Below, piece after piece: positions 57,282-64,000 of a stretch of 64,000 nt of DNA. Both the position numbers and the translations under genes were made by a program. Source of the DNA: Clostridium kluyveri DSM 555 (GTDB taxonomy: Bacteria > Bacillota > Clostridia > Clostridiales > Clostridiaceae); contig NC_009706.1 of NCBI RefSeq assembly GCF_000016505.1, positions 1,550,001 through 1,614,000 of the forward strand. Reading direction: 5' to 3'. Each line of letters starts with the position of its first letter. Position 1 is the first letter of the stretch. The notes below the pieces were generated by a model, which saw nothing but the letters and a program-made list of their open reading frames with translations, was not told the origin of the DNA and made no database searches.

Positions 57282-58412
57282 ATGGAAAAATCAAAAGTTT
57301 ATTTTACAGATTTTCGTACGAAACTTGGAGAGGGTTTACCTACCAAGCTAAAAAGGCTGATTAAAGATGCAGGTATCGGACAAATCGATATGGATAATAA
57401 GTTCGTTGCCATCAAGATGCACTTTGGAGAGCTTGGCAACTTAGGTTATCTTCGCCCAAATTATGCTAAAGCTGTAGCCGACATGGTGAAAGAACTAGGG
57501 GGTAAACCCTTTCTAACAGACTGCAACACCTTATACCCTGGCAGCCGTAAGAATGCCCTTGAGCATTTAGAATGTGCATGGGAAAATGGATTCACCCCTC
57601 TTACAGTGGGATGCCCTGTTATTATCGGAGATGGATTAAAAGGGACTGATGACATCGCGGTACCTGTAATAGGTGGTGAATATATAAAAGAGGCTCAAAT
57701 TGGACATGCAATCATGGATGCTGATGTGTTTATCAGCTTAACTCACTTTAAAGGTCATGAAATGGCTGGTTTTGGTGGTGCCATTAAGAACATTGGAATG
57801 GGCTGTGGTTCCCGTGCTGGAAAAAAAGATCAGCATATTAATGGTAAACCTCATATCATAGAGGAGCAATGTCGAGGATGCCAAAGGTGCCAGCGAGAAT
57901 GTGCTAATAATGGTCTATTTTTTGATGATGTAAAAAAGAAAATGACTATCAACATAGAAAATTGTGTTGGCTGCGGTCGTTGCCTAGGCGCATGTAATTT
58001 TGATGCAATCGAGTTTGCAAACTGGTCGGCCAGTGAAGAATTGAACTGCCGTATGGCAGAATACGCCAAAGCAGTAGTAGATGGTCGTCCTTGCTTCCAC
58101 ATTTCCCTTGTGGTGGATGTTTCGCCTAACTGTGACTGCCACAGTGAAAATGATGCTCCGATACTTCCAAATCTAGGAATGTTCGCTTCATTCGATCCTT
58201 TGGCACTGGATCAGGCATGTGTGGATGCCTGTATGGAGGCTACCCCGCTAACTAATAGCCAGCTGTCCGATAACATAGCAAAATCCAACTTTGTTGATCA
58301 TCATGACCACTTCACTAACTCTACACCGGAATCAGAGTGGCGTACTTGTCTTGACCATGCAGAAAAAATAGGAATCGGTACTCGTGAATATGAACTGATT
58401 GTTGTTAAATAA
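57282..58412 (+). CDS. DUF362 protein with two [4Fe-4S] clusters
   Basis: A 376-residue cytoplasmic protein. The N-terminal DUF362 domain (KVYFTDFRTK, AIKMHFGELGNLGYLRP, LTHFKGHEMAGFGGAIKNIG) is interrupted by a two-cluster ferredoxin insert: CRGCQRCQRECANNG (about 196-210) and CVGCGRCLGACNFDA (about 227-241). The DUF362 fold resumes after it. These proteins are common in anaerobes; their reaction is not known to me. GGAGTG precedes the ATG. Codon use is a little GC-richer than its neighbours. Confidence 0.87.
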   Translation: MEKSKVYFTDFRTKLGEGLPTKLKRLIKDAGIGQIDMDNKFVAIKMHFGELGNLGYLRPNYAKAVADMVKELGGKPFLTDCNTLYPGSRKNALEHLECAWENGFTPLTVGCPVIIGDGLKGTDDIAVPVIGGEYIKEAQIGHAIMDADVFISLTHFKGHEMAGFGGAIKNIGMGCGSRAGKKDQHINGKPHIIEEQCRGCQRCQRECANNGLFFDDVKKKMTINIENCVGCGRCLGACNFDAIEFANWSASEELNCRMAEYAKAVVDGRPCFHISLVVDVSPNCDCHSENDAPILPNLGMFASFDPLALDQACVDACMEATPLTNSQLSDNIAKSNFVDHHDHFTNSTPESEWRTCLDHAEKIGIGTREYELIVVK

Positions 58413-58481
58413 GATAAGCTGTGTACAAAGATTACCGCAATCCTGAAAAGCAATAAATACTAGAAGCTAATGAATAACAAT

Positions 58482-58522
58482 CAACAAAATAGTCCCCGAA
58501 TGATTTGGGGGCTATTTTGTTG
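58482..58522. terminator. Terminator hairpin after the DUF362 gene
   Basis: A 16-bp stem with one G-T pair (58482-58497 with 58507-58522) and a nine-base loop. The stem includes CCCC/GGGG and an ATTTTGTT stretch on the 3' side. It is the main item in the 315-base gap before the deacetylase gene; the remainder is AT-rich, with a possible TATAAT near 58643. Confidence 0.7.
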
Positions 58523-58727
58523 ATAAAATCCATGTCTCAAATAAACAGTTTATAAAAATCTAAAGAACAAAAAAAGCATTTCTGCTCTTAATGTTATACA
58601 ATGTAAGAATATTATACTCAATTATTAGTATGAAAATAATGTTATAATACTTGATATGTTATGGCTCCACTAACAAAAATCAATTAAATTCATATTATAT
58701 AAATATAAATTATTTAGGGGAGTTCTC

Positions 58728-59570
58728 ATGATACCATATATTATAAAACCCACAGATACAATGAATTTAATTGGTACTAATCCTTATTTAAATCCTCTAT
58801 ACGTAAGGCCTGGAATTATAATATTTATGCCTTTACCTTTATATAGATTTGTTACTTATGATATTCTTGGAAGTACGAATAAAATGAGTAAAGCTCAAAT
58901 GAATAATTTAACTATATGGAGAAAATATATCGTTCAGCTTGCAAAAAAACATCCCAATGAAATGTATATTAATGGACCAACAATAGAAAATAATGTAAGT
59001 TTAACATTTGATGATGGCCCTGATTCATCAGTAACACCTAGAGTATTGGATATATTAAAAAGTAATGATGTAAAAGCTAATTTTTTCTTTGTAGGAACTC
59101 AAATAAAGTATTTTCCTAATATAGTAAAAAGAGCTTATGATGATGGCCATTTAATATTAAACCATAGTTGGAATCATCCGTATTTCACCAAAATAAATAT
59201 TGAAACAATAAGAGAAGAAATTATTCTTACTGAAAATAAAATAAAGGACATCATTGGCAAAAGGCCAGCTTTAGTGAGACCTCCATATGGAGCAACAGAT
59301 GAAAAAGTTTTAGCTGCAGTCAGTGGAACAAACAATAAAATTGTTATCTGGTCTGTTGACTCCATGGATTGGGTTCAGAATATAGACAAACAAACTATTG
59401 TGAAAAATATACTTGATAATGTTAGACCAGGTGATATTGTTTTAATGCATAGTAGTGTGGGACATAAAATAGATGTGGAGATTTTACCAGAAATTATAGA
59501 TGGATTAAGAAGAAAGGGTTATAGAATTGTTGATTTAAGCGTATTGCTAAAAATAAAACCATATAAGTAA
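58728..59570 (+). CDS. Polysaccharide (chitin/peptidoglycan) deacetylase with LysM-like N-terminus
   Basis: 280 residues. Residues 1-45 (PYIIKPTDTMNLI...NPLYVRPGIIIFMP) look like a LysM wall-binding repeat, without a classical signal peptide. The NodB domain from about 83 has all motifs: TFDDGP, the metal-binding HSWNHPYF, RPPYG, IVIWSVDSMDW and VLMHSS. It should remove acetyl groups from wall glycan. GGGGAG precedes the ATG. LysM proteins without signal peptides are known among spore coat/cortex proteins, so a sporulation role is possible. Confidence 0.87.
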   Translation: MIPYIIKPTDTMNLIGTNPYLNPLYVRPGIIIFMPLPLYRFVTYDILGSTNKMSKAQMNNLTIWRKYIVQLAKKHPNEMYINGPTIENNVSLTFDDGPDSSVTPRVLDILKSNDVKANFFFVGTQIKYFPNIVKRAYDDGHLILNHSWNHPYFTKINIETIREEIILTENKIKDIIGKRPALVRPPYGATDEKVLAAVSGTNNKIVIWSVDSMDWVQNIDKQTIVKNILDNVRPGDIVLMHSSVGHKIDVEILPEIIDGLRRKGYRIVDLSVLLKIKPYK

Positions 59571-59590
59571 AAATTAAGTTTACGACAACA

Positions 59591-59655
59591 AAAAACACAA
59601 CAGTTGTACCCAAAATATTCGAAAAACAGCTTGCAAAAACCGTTGTTGTGTTTTT
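59591..59655. terminator. Bidirectional terminator between convergent genes
   Basis: AAAAACACAACA (59591-59602) pairs perfectly with TGTTGTGTTTTT (59644-59655). The T-run on the plus strand and the A-run on the other side suit termination of both the deacetylase gene and the convergent TetR gene. The loop is long (41 bases) and may hold an inner stem. Confidence 0.6.
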
Positions 59656-59701
59656 ATGGTCTCGATTTGCCTTCCCGATCATGCATTTGTGAAAGATTCT
59701 G

Positions 59702-60313
59702 CTATTGCTGTGTTGCATGTATAAGTGGCATAAAAATGTCGTCTACAATCTCCGCTATGACTTCGTCGGATATGGGTTTCAGCTTTGTAATCAGCTCGTA
59801 CTGCAACAGATCCACCGGCAATGAGATGATACGGGGCGTCAGCTTCTCAAGTCGGATTTCTCCGCGAAGTTCCGCGTTTTTCAAAATCACCGCCATAGCC
59901 GCCGTCAGCTTGCTCTCTGATCTCCGCTCGATCATTTGCGGCATGGATGCGGTGATCATGCGCCACACCAGTGGTTCCATCATAAGTCCCCTAATCGTCT
60001 CCGTGCCGATTGTTTTCAGCGGTTCAACACGCGCATGCAGATAGGCATACACATCGCCGCGCAGGTTTCCGGTATTCGGTATCTCATTTGTAATTTTAGG
60101 AAAATAATATTTACGCAGAGCAGCAATTACAAGCTCAGACTTATCGGCCCAGCGGCGATAAAGGACGGATTTGTTTGTCCCCGCCCGTGTTGCGATGCTC
60201 TCCATCGTCATATGCGTGTAGCCGGTTTCAGTGAGTTCCTCCCATGCGGCATTCAGGATTGCTTCTTCCAGAACTTCTCCGCGGCGGCGCTTACCTTTCT
60301 TTTGTTTATCCAT
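59702..60313 (-). CDS. TetR/AcrR-family repressor
   Basis: 203 residues starting MDKQKKGKRRRGEVLEEAIL. The ATG at 60313 is chosen because GGAGGG lies just upstream on the minus strand; the longer frame to 60397 runs through that site. The helix-turn-helix is in GYTHMTMESIATRAGTNK and SVLYRRWADKSEL; the rest is a helical ligand domain. It is divergent from the efflux gene at 60473 and very probably represses it. Base composition is clearly GC-richer than the surrounding Clostridium genes. Confidence 0.9.
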   Translation of the reverse strand: MDKQKKGKRRRGEVLEEAILNAAWEELTETGYTHMTMESIATRAGTNKSVLYRRWADKSELVIAALRKYYFPKITNEIPNTGNLRGDVYAYLHARVEPLKTIGTETIRGLMMEPLVWRMITASMPQMIERRSESKLTAAMAVILKNAELRGEIRLEKLTPRIISLPVDLLQYELITKLKPISDEVIAEIVDDIFMPLIHATQQ

Positions 60314-60373
60314 GTTTTGTTTCCCTCCGAACCTCAACAATAAATGTACCTCTGTCATAGAAATATATATAAA

Positions 60374-60445
60374 AAACTTAAAGTTTCCTATTGACAAAGT
60401 TCTATATTTATTATATCATAGTCTGAAAAGAAACTCAATGTTTCT
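60374..60445 (+). promoter_or_regulatory. Promoter and candidate TetR operators of the efflux pair
   Basis: TTGACA (60391-60396) and TATCAT (60414-60419) at 17 bases form a good promoter for the MFS gene. Inverted repeats flank it: AAACTT-A-AAGTTT (60374-60386) and AGAAAC-TCAAT-GTTTCT (60429-60445). Either may be the operator of the divergent repressor. Confidence 0.6.
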
Positions 60446-60472
60446 TATTGTGACTATGAAAGGAGTTTTCTC

Positions 60473-61891
60473 ATGAGTACAGAAAATGTAAAACCGGCAA
60501 AAGAAAAACTCGATCCTGTCGTACTCAGGGCCGCCATTGTCCTAGTTGTCGGTGCGCTTGCGCCGCTATTTGATTCAACGATGGTTAATGTGGCAATCCA
60601 TACGATTGCGGTTGATATGAAAACAACCATTTCCACCGTACAGTGGGTCGCGACAGGATACGTTCTGGCGATGGGGCTGACCGTTCCGATTTCAGGCTGG
60701 GCCACCAAACGATTTGGATGCAAACGATCCTATATATTTTCATTGGCGCTTTTTTTCATTGGCTCTGTATGCTCTATGCTGTCATGGAACATAGGAAGCA
60801 TGATTATTTTCCGGGTCATTCAGGGTATCAGTGCTGGATTAATGATGCCGGTACTGCAAACAGAGCTGGTACAGATCTCCGGGGGACGCAATCTCGGACG
60901 AATTATGTCGATAGTCAGCATTCCCGCTATGCTTGGGCCGATCCTTGGCCCGGTGTTGGGAGGAATTATCGTCAACAGTCTGAACTGGCGTGCTATCTTT
61001 TTGGTTAATATTCCGATCTGTATTGTGGCGATTCCGTTAGCCTTGTGGGGAATACCAGCCGACAAGCTTTTGGAAAAGAAAGCATCCCTTGATGTGATTG
61101 GCTTGCTTTTGCTCTCACCAGCGTTTGCACTTCTGATCTATGGAATTGCCCAGATTGCCACGCACAGGGGATTAAATAGCAGTGCAGTCTATGTCCCGCT
61201 CATCATCGGCATTGTTTTGATGGCATCTTATGTCGTCTATGCTCTGAATACGAAACGGGAACCAGCTCTGAATCTGAGGCTGTTCAAATCCGTCAATTTT
61301 TCCGCTTCCAATATCCTGCTGATTTTCAGCGGCATCATTACGAATGGGGCTTTGTTGATGCTGCCGCTCTATTACCAGGAGGTGCGCGGTGCAAGTGCCC
61401 TGTCAGCCGGCTTGTGGCTACTTCCTCAGGGAATAGGCATGCTGCTCACCAGAAGTTGGGCTGGAAAAGCGGCGGATCGTGACGGCTCGCGCAATATTGT
61501 ACTGATGAGCCTCGCTGCCATTGTAATGGGTACATTGCCGTTTGCTTTTGCGGGTACGGATACAAATATGATTCTTTTGGCTGTCGCCCTTTTGATCAGA
61601 GGGTCAGGGCTTGGCGGTTTGTTTATTGCAATCATGGCATCCGCCCTCATTGGACTTCAAAGAGATCAGGTTCCACATGCAAGTATAGCCACAAGGATCT
61701 TTCAAACTATCGGAGGGGCTTTCGGGTCGGCCATTCTTGCGACTGTCGCCGAGCAGCAGATGGCGGGCCACGTGCAGTCTGATCTTCATGCGATTGCATA
61801 TGCATACGACGTCTCGTTCTGGTGGGCGATTGGCTTTGCAGTGGTAGCAGCGATCCCTGCGCTGTTCTTGGCGGTGCGTAAAAAATCGTAG
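60473..61891 (+). CDS. MFS multidrug efflux transporter, DHA2 (EmrB/QacA) family
   Basis: 472 residues with about 13-14 hydrophobic segments. DHA2 features: LAPLFDSTMVNVAIHTI (motif D1), GWATKRFGCKRSYI (motif A), FRVIQGISAGLMMPVLQ and MLGPILGPVLGGIIV (motif C). A proton-driven drug exporter controlled by the adjacent TetR. AAAGGAG precedes the ATG. GC content and codon use are far above the rest of the window, so the TetR/MFS pair was probably acquired from a higher-GC Firmicute. Confidence 0.9.
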   Translation: MSTENVKPAKEKLDPVVLRAAIVLVVGALAPLFDSTMVNVAIHTIAVDMKTTISTVQWVATGYVLAMGLTVPISGWATKRFGCKRSYIFSLALFFIGSVCSMLSWNIGSMIIFRVIQGISAGLMMPVLQTELVQISGGRNLGRIMSIVSIPAMLGPILGPVLGGIIVNSLNWRAIFLVNIPICIVAIPLALWGIPADKLLEKKASLDVIGLLLLSPAFALLIYGIAQIATHRGLNSSAVYVPLIIGIVLMASYVVYALNTKREPALNLRLFKSVNFSASNILLIFSGIITNGALLMLPLYYQEVRGASALSAGLWLLPQGIGMLLTRSWAGKAADRDGSRNIVLMSLAAIVMGTLPFAFAGTDTNMILLAVALLIRGSGLGGLFIAIMASALIGLQRDQVPHASIATRIFQTIGGAFGSAILATVAEQQMAGHVQSDLHAIAYAYDVSFWWAIGFAVVAAIPALFLAVRKKS

Positions 61892-61955
61892 CAGGAAACA
61901 GGTGCTGTCTATAAATGGGCTGCGTTTAATGAAGTACAATTTTTATTTTTAAATG

Positions 61956-61991
61956 AAGAACTACAAACGGTCGTTTTTAGTTCTTTTTTCT
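61956..61991 (+). terminator. Terminator after the efflux gene
   Basis: Stem AAGAACTA/TAGTTCTT (61956-61963, 61978-61985), extended inward by AAACG/CGTTT and followed by a T-run. It lies about 65 bases after the MFS stop. Confidence 0.7.
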
Positions 61992-62108
61992 AATAGAACT
62001 AAATGCCGTTATTATATGAGAAAGTCAGCATCATAAATATGACCTAAATTAAAGTGCCTTTATTGCTTAATAAAAATGTTTATGGTACTATCACGTTGAG
62101 GTGATTAA

Positions 62109-62240
62109 ATGAAAATTGGATATGCACGAGTATCAACTGCAGATTGGTCAATGGATCGACAACTTGATCAATTAAAAGAAATTGGCTGTAAAAAGATATT
62201 TATATGCATAAATAGCTCTAAATTATCAAGTGACTCTTAG
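62109..62240 (+). pseudogene. Serine recombinase (resolvase) N-terminal stub
   Basis: A 43-residue frame beginning MKIGYARVSTADWSMDRQL and QLKEIGCKKIF, the unmistakable N-terminus of resolvase/invertase recombinases with the catalytic Ser in ARVST. After KKIF the sequence departs from the family and stops. GAGGTG precedes the ATG. It is the scar of a lost transposon or invertase next to the GC-rich efflux pair, perhaps related to its arrival. Confidence 0.8.
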
Positions 62241-62282
62241 TTTCAGATGGAGTTTTTTAATTTGAAAGGGGCTAGCAATTAA

Positions 62283-63647
62283 TTGAATATGAAAAAATTA
62301 AAAAGAATAATTTTAGATAATGAGGAAATTCTCATAGAAAAAATTTTGAAATATGCAAAAGAACGAAATTATGTAAAATATACTTCAACTTTAAAAGAGG
62401 CATGGCGAATGTCAATGTCAGGACTTTCGGAATCCCTTATAAAAGCCATTGAAAAAAACAACTCTATCCCTGAGATGGGGCCAGATGATGATTTCACTAA
62501 AAGTGAAGTTGCTAAATTTGGGGTTTTAGAAGCGCAAAAACATCGTTCAAGGGGTGTTACATTAGGCATGTTTCTAGGACTTATGAAATATTATCAACAA
62601 GTATATATAGATATTATTGATGAAAGTAATTTTTTACCTAAAGAAAAGAAACACTTTTCCCAGTATATTAAAAGATATTTTGACCATATAGAATTGGGTT
62701 TTACTATAGAGTGGGCAGGATTATCTGGAAAACAAAAGTTAGAAGAGCTTCAAAAATCAAATAGAGAAATGACAAATGAAAAGAATAAATACCTAACTGT
62801 TTTTGAAAGTATTTATGATCCTATTATACTTGTAGGTAGAAATACTAATATTGAAAATATAAATTATAGAGCAGCAGAAGTTTTCTTAAATGTAGTTGTT
62901 CCAGGAACAAAATATTATGGAAATGTGAATATAGACGGGGAATTATCATGGATAAATGAAGAAATTAGTAAATTTGTTGATTCAAATAAAGATGAAATTT
63001 TACAGGAGAAAACAATTGAAACTAAAATTGGTGAAAAAACTTTTTTAGTAAAATTTAAGAAAATGCTTGATGTAAGTGAAAAGTATAGAGGGACTGTTAT
63101 TATATTTAATGACATAACCCAAAGGATAGAAATAGAAAGAGAATTAAAAATTAAACATGAACAACTTAAATATTATGCATTTACTGACTGTATGACAGGA
63201 GTTTTAAACCGCAGAACAGGGCTTATGACATTGGAAAGGGAACTATCTCTAGTATGTAAAGGGGATAGACCTTTATCTGTATGTTTTGTAGATGTAGATG
63301 GGTTGAAAAAAATTAATGATACCTATGGTCACGTAGAAGGAGACTGGGTGATTAATTTTATTGTTTCAAATATTGAATTAATGGTAAGAAAGACAGATAC
63401 GGTGAGCCGCATGGGTGGAGATGAGTTCCTCATAATTTTTCCGGATTGCTGTGAAGAGGATGCTGAAAAAATAATTGAGAGGATATGTTGTAGATTGAAG
63501 CATCATAAAAAGCCTTTTAAATGTTCTTTTAGCTATGGAATAATAGAAATAACAAAAGATAGCAAATTCAGTGTTAATGATGTGATTAAAGCTTCAGATG
63601 AAAAGATGTATAAGAATAAATTATCGAAAAATATATCAAGGGAATGA
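62283..63647 (+). CDS. Diguanylate cyclase with N-terminal sensor and PAS-like domains
   Basis: 454 residues, no membrane helix. Residues 1-165 form a helical sensor region that I cannot name. A short coiled coil (about 155-175) leads into a PAS-like domain (about 178-285; ends GTVIIFNDITQRIEIERELK). The GGDEF domain covers about 300-450, with active-site GGDEF at 378-382 and an RxxD inhibitory site (RKTD, 369-372) exactly five residues before it. It should make cyclic di-GMP under product inhibition. TTG 62283 is preferred (AAGGGG 11 bases upstream); ATG 62289 is the alternative. Confidence 0.88.
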   Translation: MNMKKLKRIILDNEEILIEKILKYAKERNYVKYTSTLKEAWRMSMSGLSESLIKAIEKNNSIPEMGPDDDFTKSEVAKFGVLEAQKHRSRGVTLGMFLGLMKYYQQVYIDIIDESNFLPKEKKHFSQYIKRYFDHIELGFTIEWAGLSGKQKLEELQKSNREMTNEKNKYLTVFESIYDPIILVGRNTNIENINYRAAEVFLNVVVPGTKYYGNVNIDGELSWINEEISKFVDSNKDEILQEKTIETKIGEKTFLVKFKKMLDVSEKYRGTVIIFNDITQRIEIERELKIKHEQLKYYAFTDCMTGVLNRRTGLMTLERELSLVCKGDRPLSVCFVDVDGLKKINDTYGHVEGDWVINFIVSNIELMVRKTDTVSRMGGDEFLIIFPDCCEEDAEKIIERICCRLKHHKKPFKCSFSYGIIEITKDSKFSVNDVIKASDEKMYKNKLSKNISRE

Positions 63648-63786
63648 TGAATTATTTAGGTTTAAAATTAACACACTAATATAAACTGAACTTATCATAG
63701 ATAACAAATATGTAAACTGAAATCATGTGAATTTTAGTTTTAGGGGACTAAATAATAGGCTATAGTTTTTATTGGTGGTGTTTTTT

Positions 63787-64000
63787 GTGAGAATATTAAA
63801 TATAGACAGTAATTTCCAGGAAATTAATGGGGATATTGAATTTATGGATAACCATTATTGGATAATCTTATCTATAGATGAAATTGACAGACTAGATAAT
63901 TTTATATCTGTAGATAGGGAAACCATAAATGAGTGTAAAAGTTTTTCACAGGTACCAAAAATAAGTTTTTTTGATGGATATATTTTTTTAATATGTAATG
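63787..64000 (+). CDS. CorA-like metal ion transporter, N-terminal part (partial)
   Basis: An open frame from GTG 63787 (GGTGGTG upstream) runs off the right edge after 71 residues. HYWIILSIDEIDRL, FISVDRETINEC and QVPKISFFDGYIFLICN resemble the cytoplasmic N-terminal domain of CorA-type Mg2+/Co2+ channels. The membrane part with the GMN motif is outside the window, so the call is tentative. Confidence 0.55.
   Translation, partial: MRILNIDSNFQEINGDIEFMDNHYWIILSIDEIDRLDNFISVDRETINECKSFSQVPKISFFDGYIFLICN

Noticed and set aside
59604-60343. Two plus-strand frames of 146 and 135 residues opposite the TetR gene
   Set aside because: The GC-rich composition of the TetR gene leaves antisense frames open; they have no starts of quality and no recognisable domains.
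1-64000. CRISPR arrays, tRNA or rRNA genes
   Set aside because: No regularly spaced repeats, cloverleaf sequences or rRNA motifs were seen on either strand.

Overview
The window looks like the chromosome of a low-GC, strictly anaerobic Clostridium. Codon use is AT-rich, ribosome sites are strong GGAGG type, TTG and GTG starts are common, and the genes include fixX-type ferredoxin, flavodoxin and DUF362 ferredoxin. The content is what I recall for Clostridium kluyveri and close relatives. No tRNA, rRNA or CRISPR array was seen. Only the two ends carry ordinary genes; most of the window is two large nonribosomal peptide/polyketide clusters separated by broken mobile elements.

Layout. 1-1.9 kb: end of fixC, fixX, a small Cys-motif protein, a membrane hydrolase. 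1.9-4.6 kb: a graveyard of insertion sequences (a zinc-ribbon DDE transposase, an IS200 stub, an IS5-type stub) around a strong promoter whose start region lies in a perfect 47-bp palindrome with a Fur-box core. 4.6-33 kb: an aryl-capped, cysteine-based siderophore (metallophore) cluster: type II thioesterase, aryl-AMP ligase, HMWP2-like NRPS, two thiazolinyl imide reductases, a PchK-like reductase, a free-standing cyclization domain, an adenylation-less MT/PCP protein, a PchF-like NRPS with terminal thioesterase, a YbtP/YbtQ-like ABC pair, an ECF importer (S subunit frameshifted) and a MATE transporter. As I recall, this layout resembles equibactin of Streptococcus equi more than yersiniabactin, because there is no PKS. 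A second copy of the Fur promoter closes this block at 33.05 kb, in front of a broken glycosyltransferase.

33.8-36.2 kb: an ABC-2 type ATPase/permease pair. 36.4-55.3 kb: a second operon with its own promoter: Sfp-type phosphopantetheinyl transferase, thioesterase, an NRPS of unusual order (ACP-C-PCP-A-C-SDR, A domain read as serine), an MFS exporter, a 3072-residue FAAL-ACP-KS-AT-KR-ACP-KS-AT(dead) synthase, and a small FMN-binding protein plus a haem-type membrane protein. I infer that the PKS acts first and hands its chain to the NRPS: the PKS ends without a carrier and the NRPS begins with one. No release domain is visible, and I do not recognise a known product. This is the best candidate for an undescribed system.

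55.5-64 kb: a decayed IS30 transposase, a flavodoxin and a DUF362 ferredoxin protein that each have a MerR-type promoter (19-bp spacer over a dyad), a NodB deacetylase, a visibly GC-richer divergent TetR/MFS drug-efflux pair, a resolvase stub, a diguanylate cyclase and the start of a CorA-like transporter.

The only phosphopantetheinyl transferase in the window is in the second cluster, so it may serve both. No aryl-acid (salicylate or dihydroxybenzoate) synthase is present, so the starter of the first cluster must come from elsewhere in the genome.
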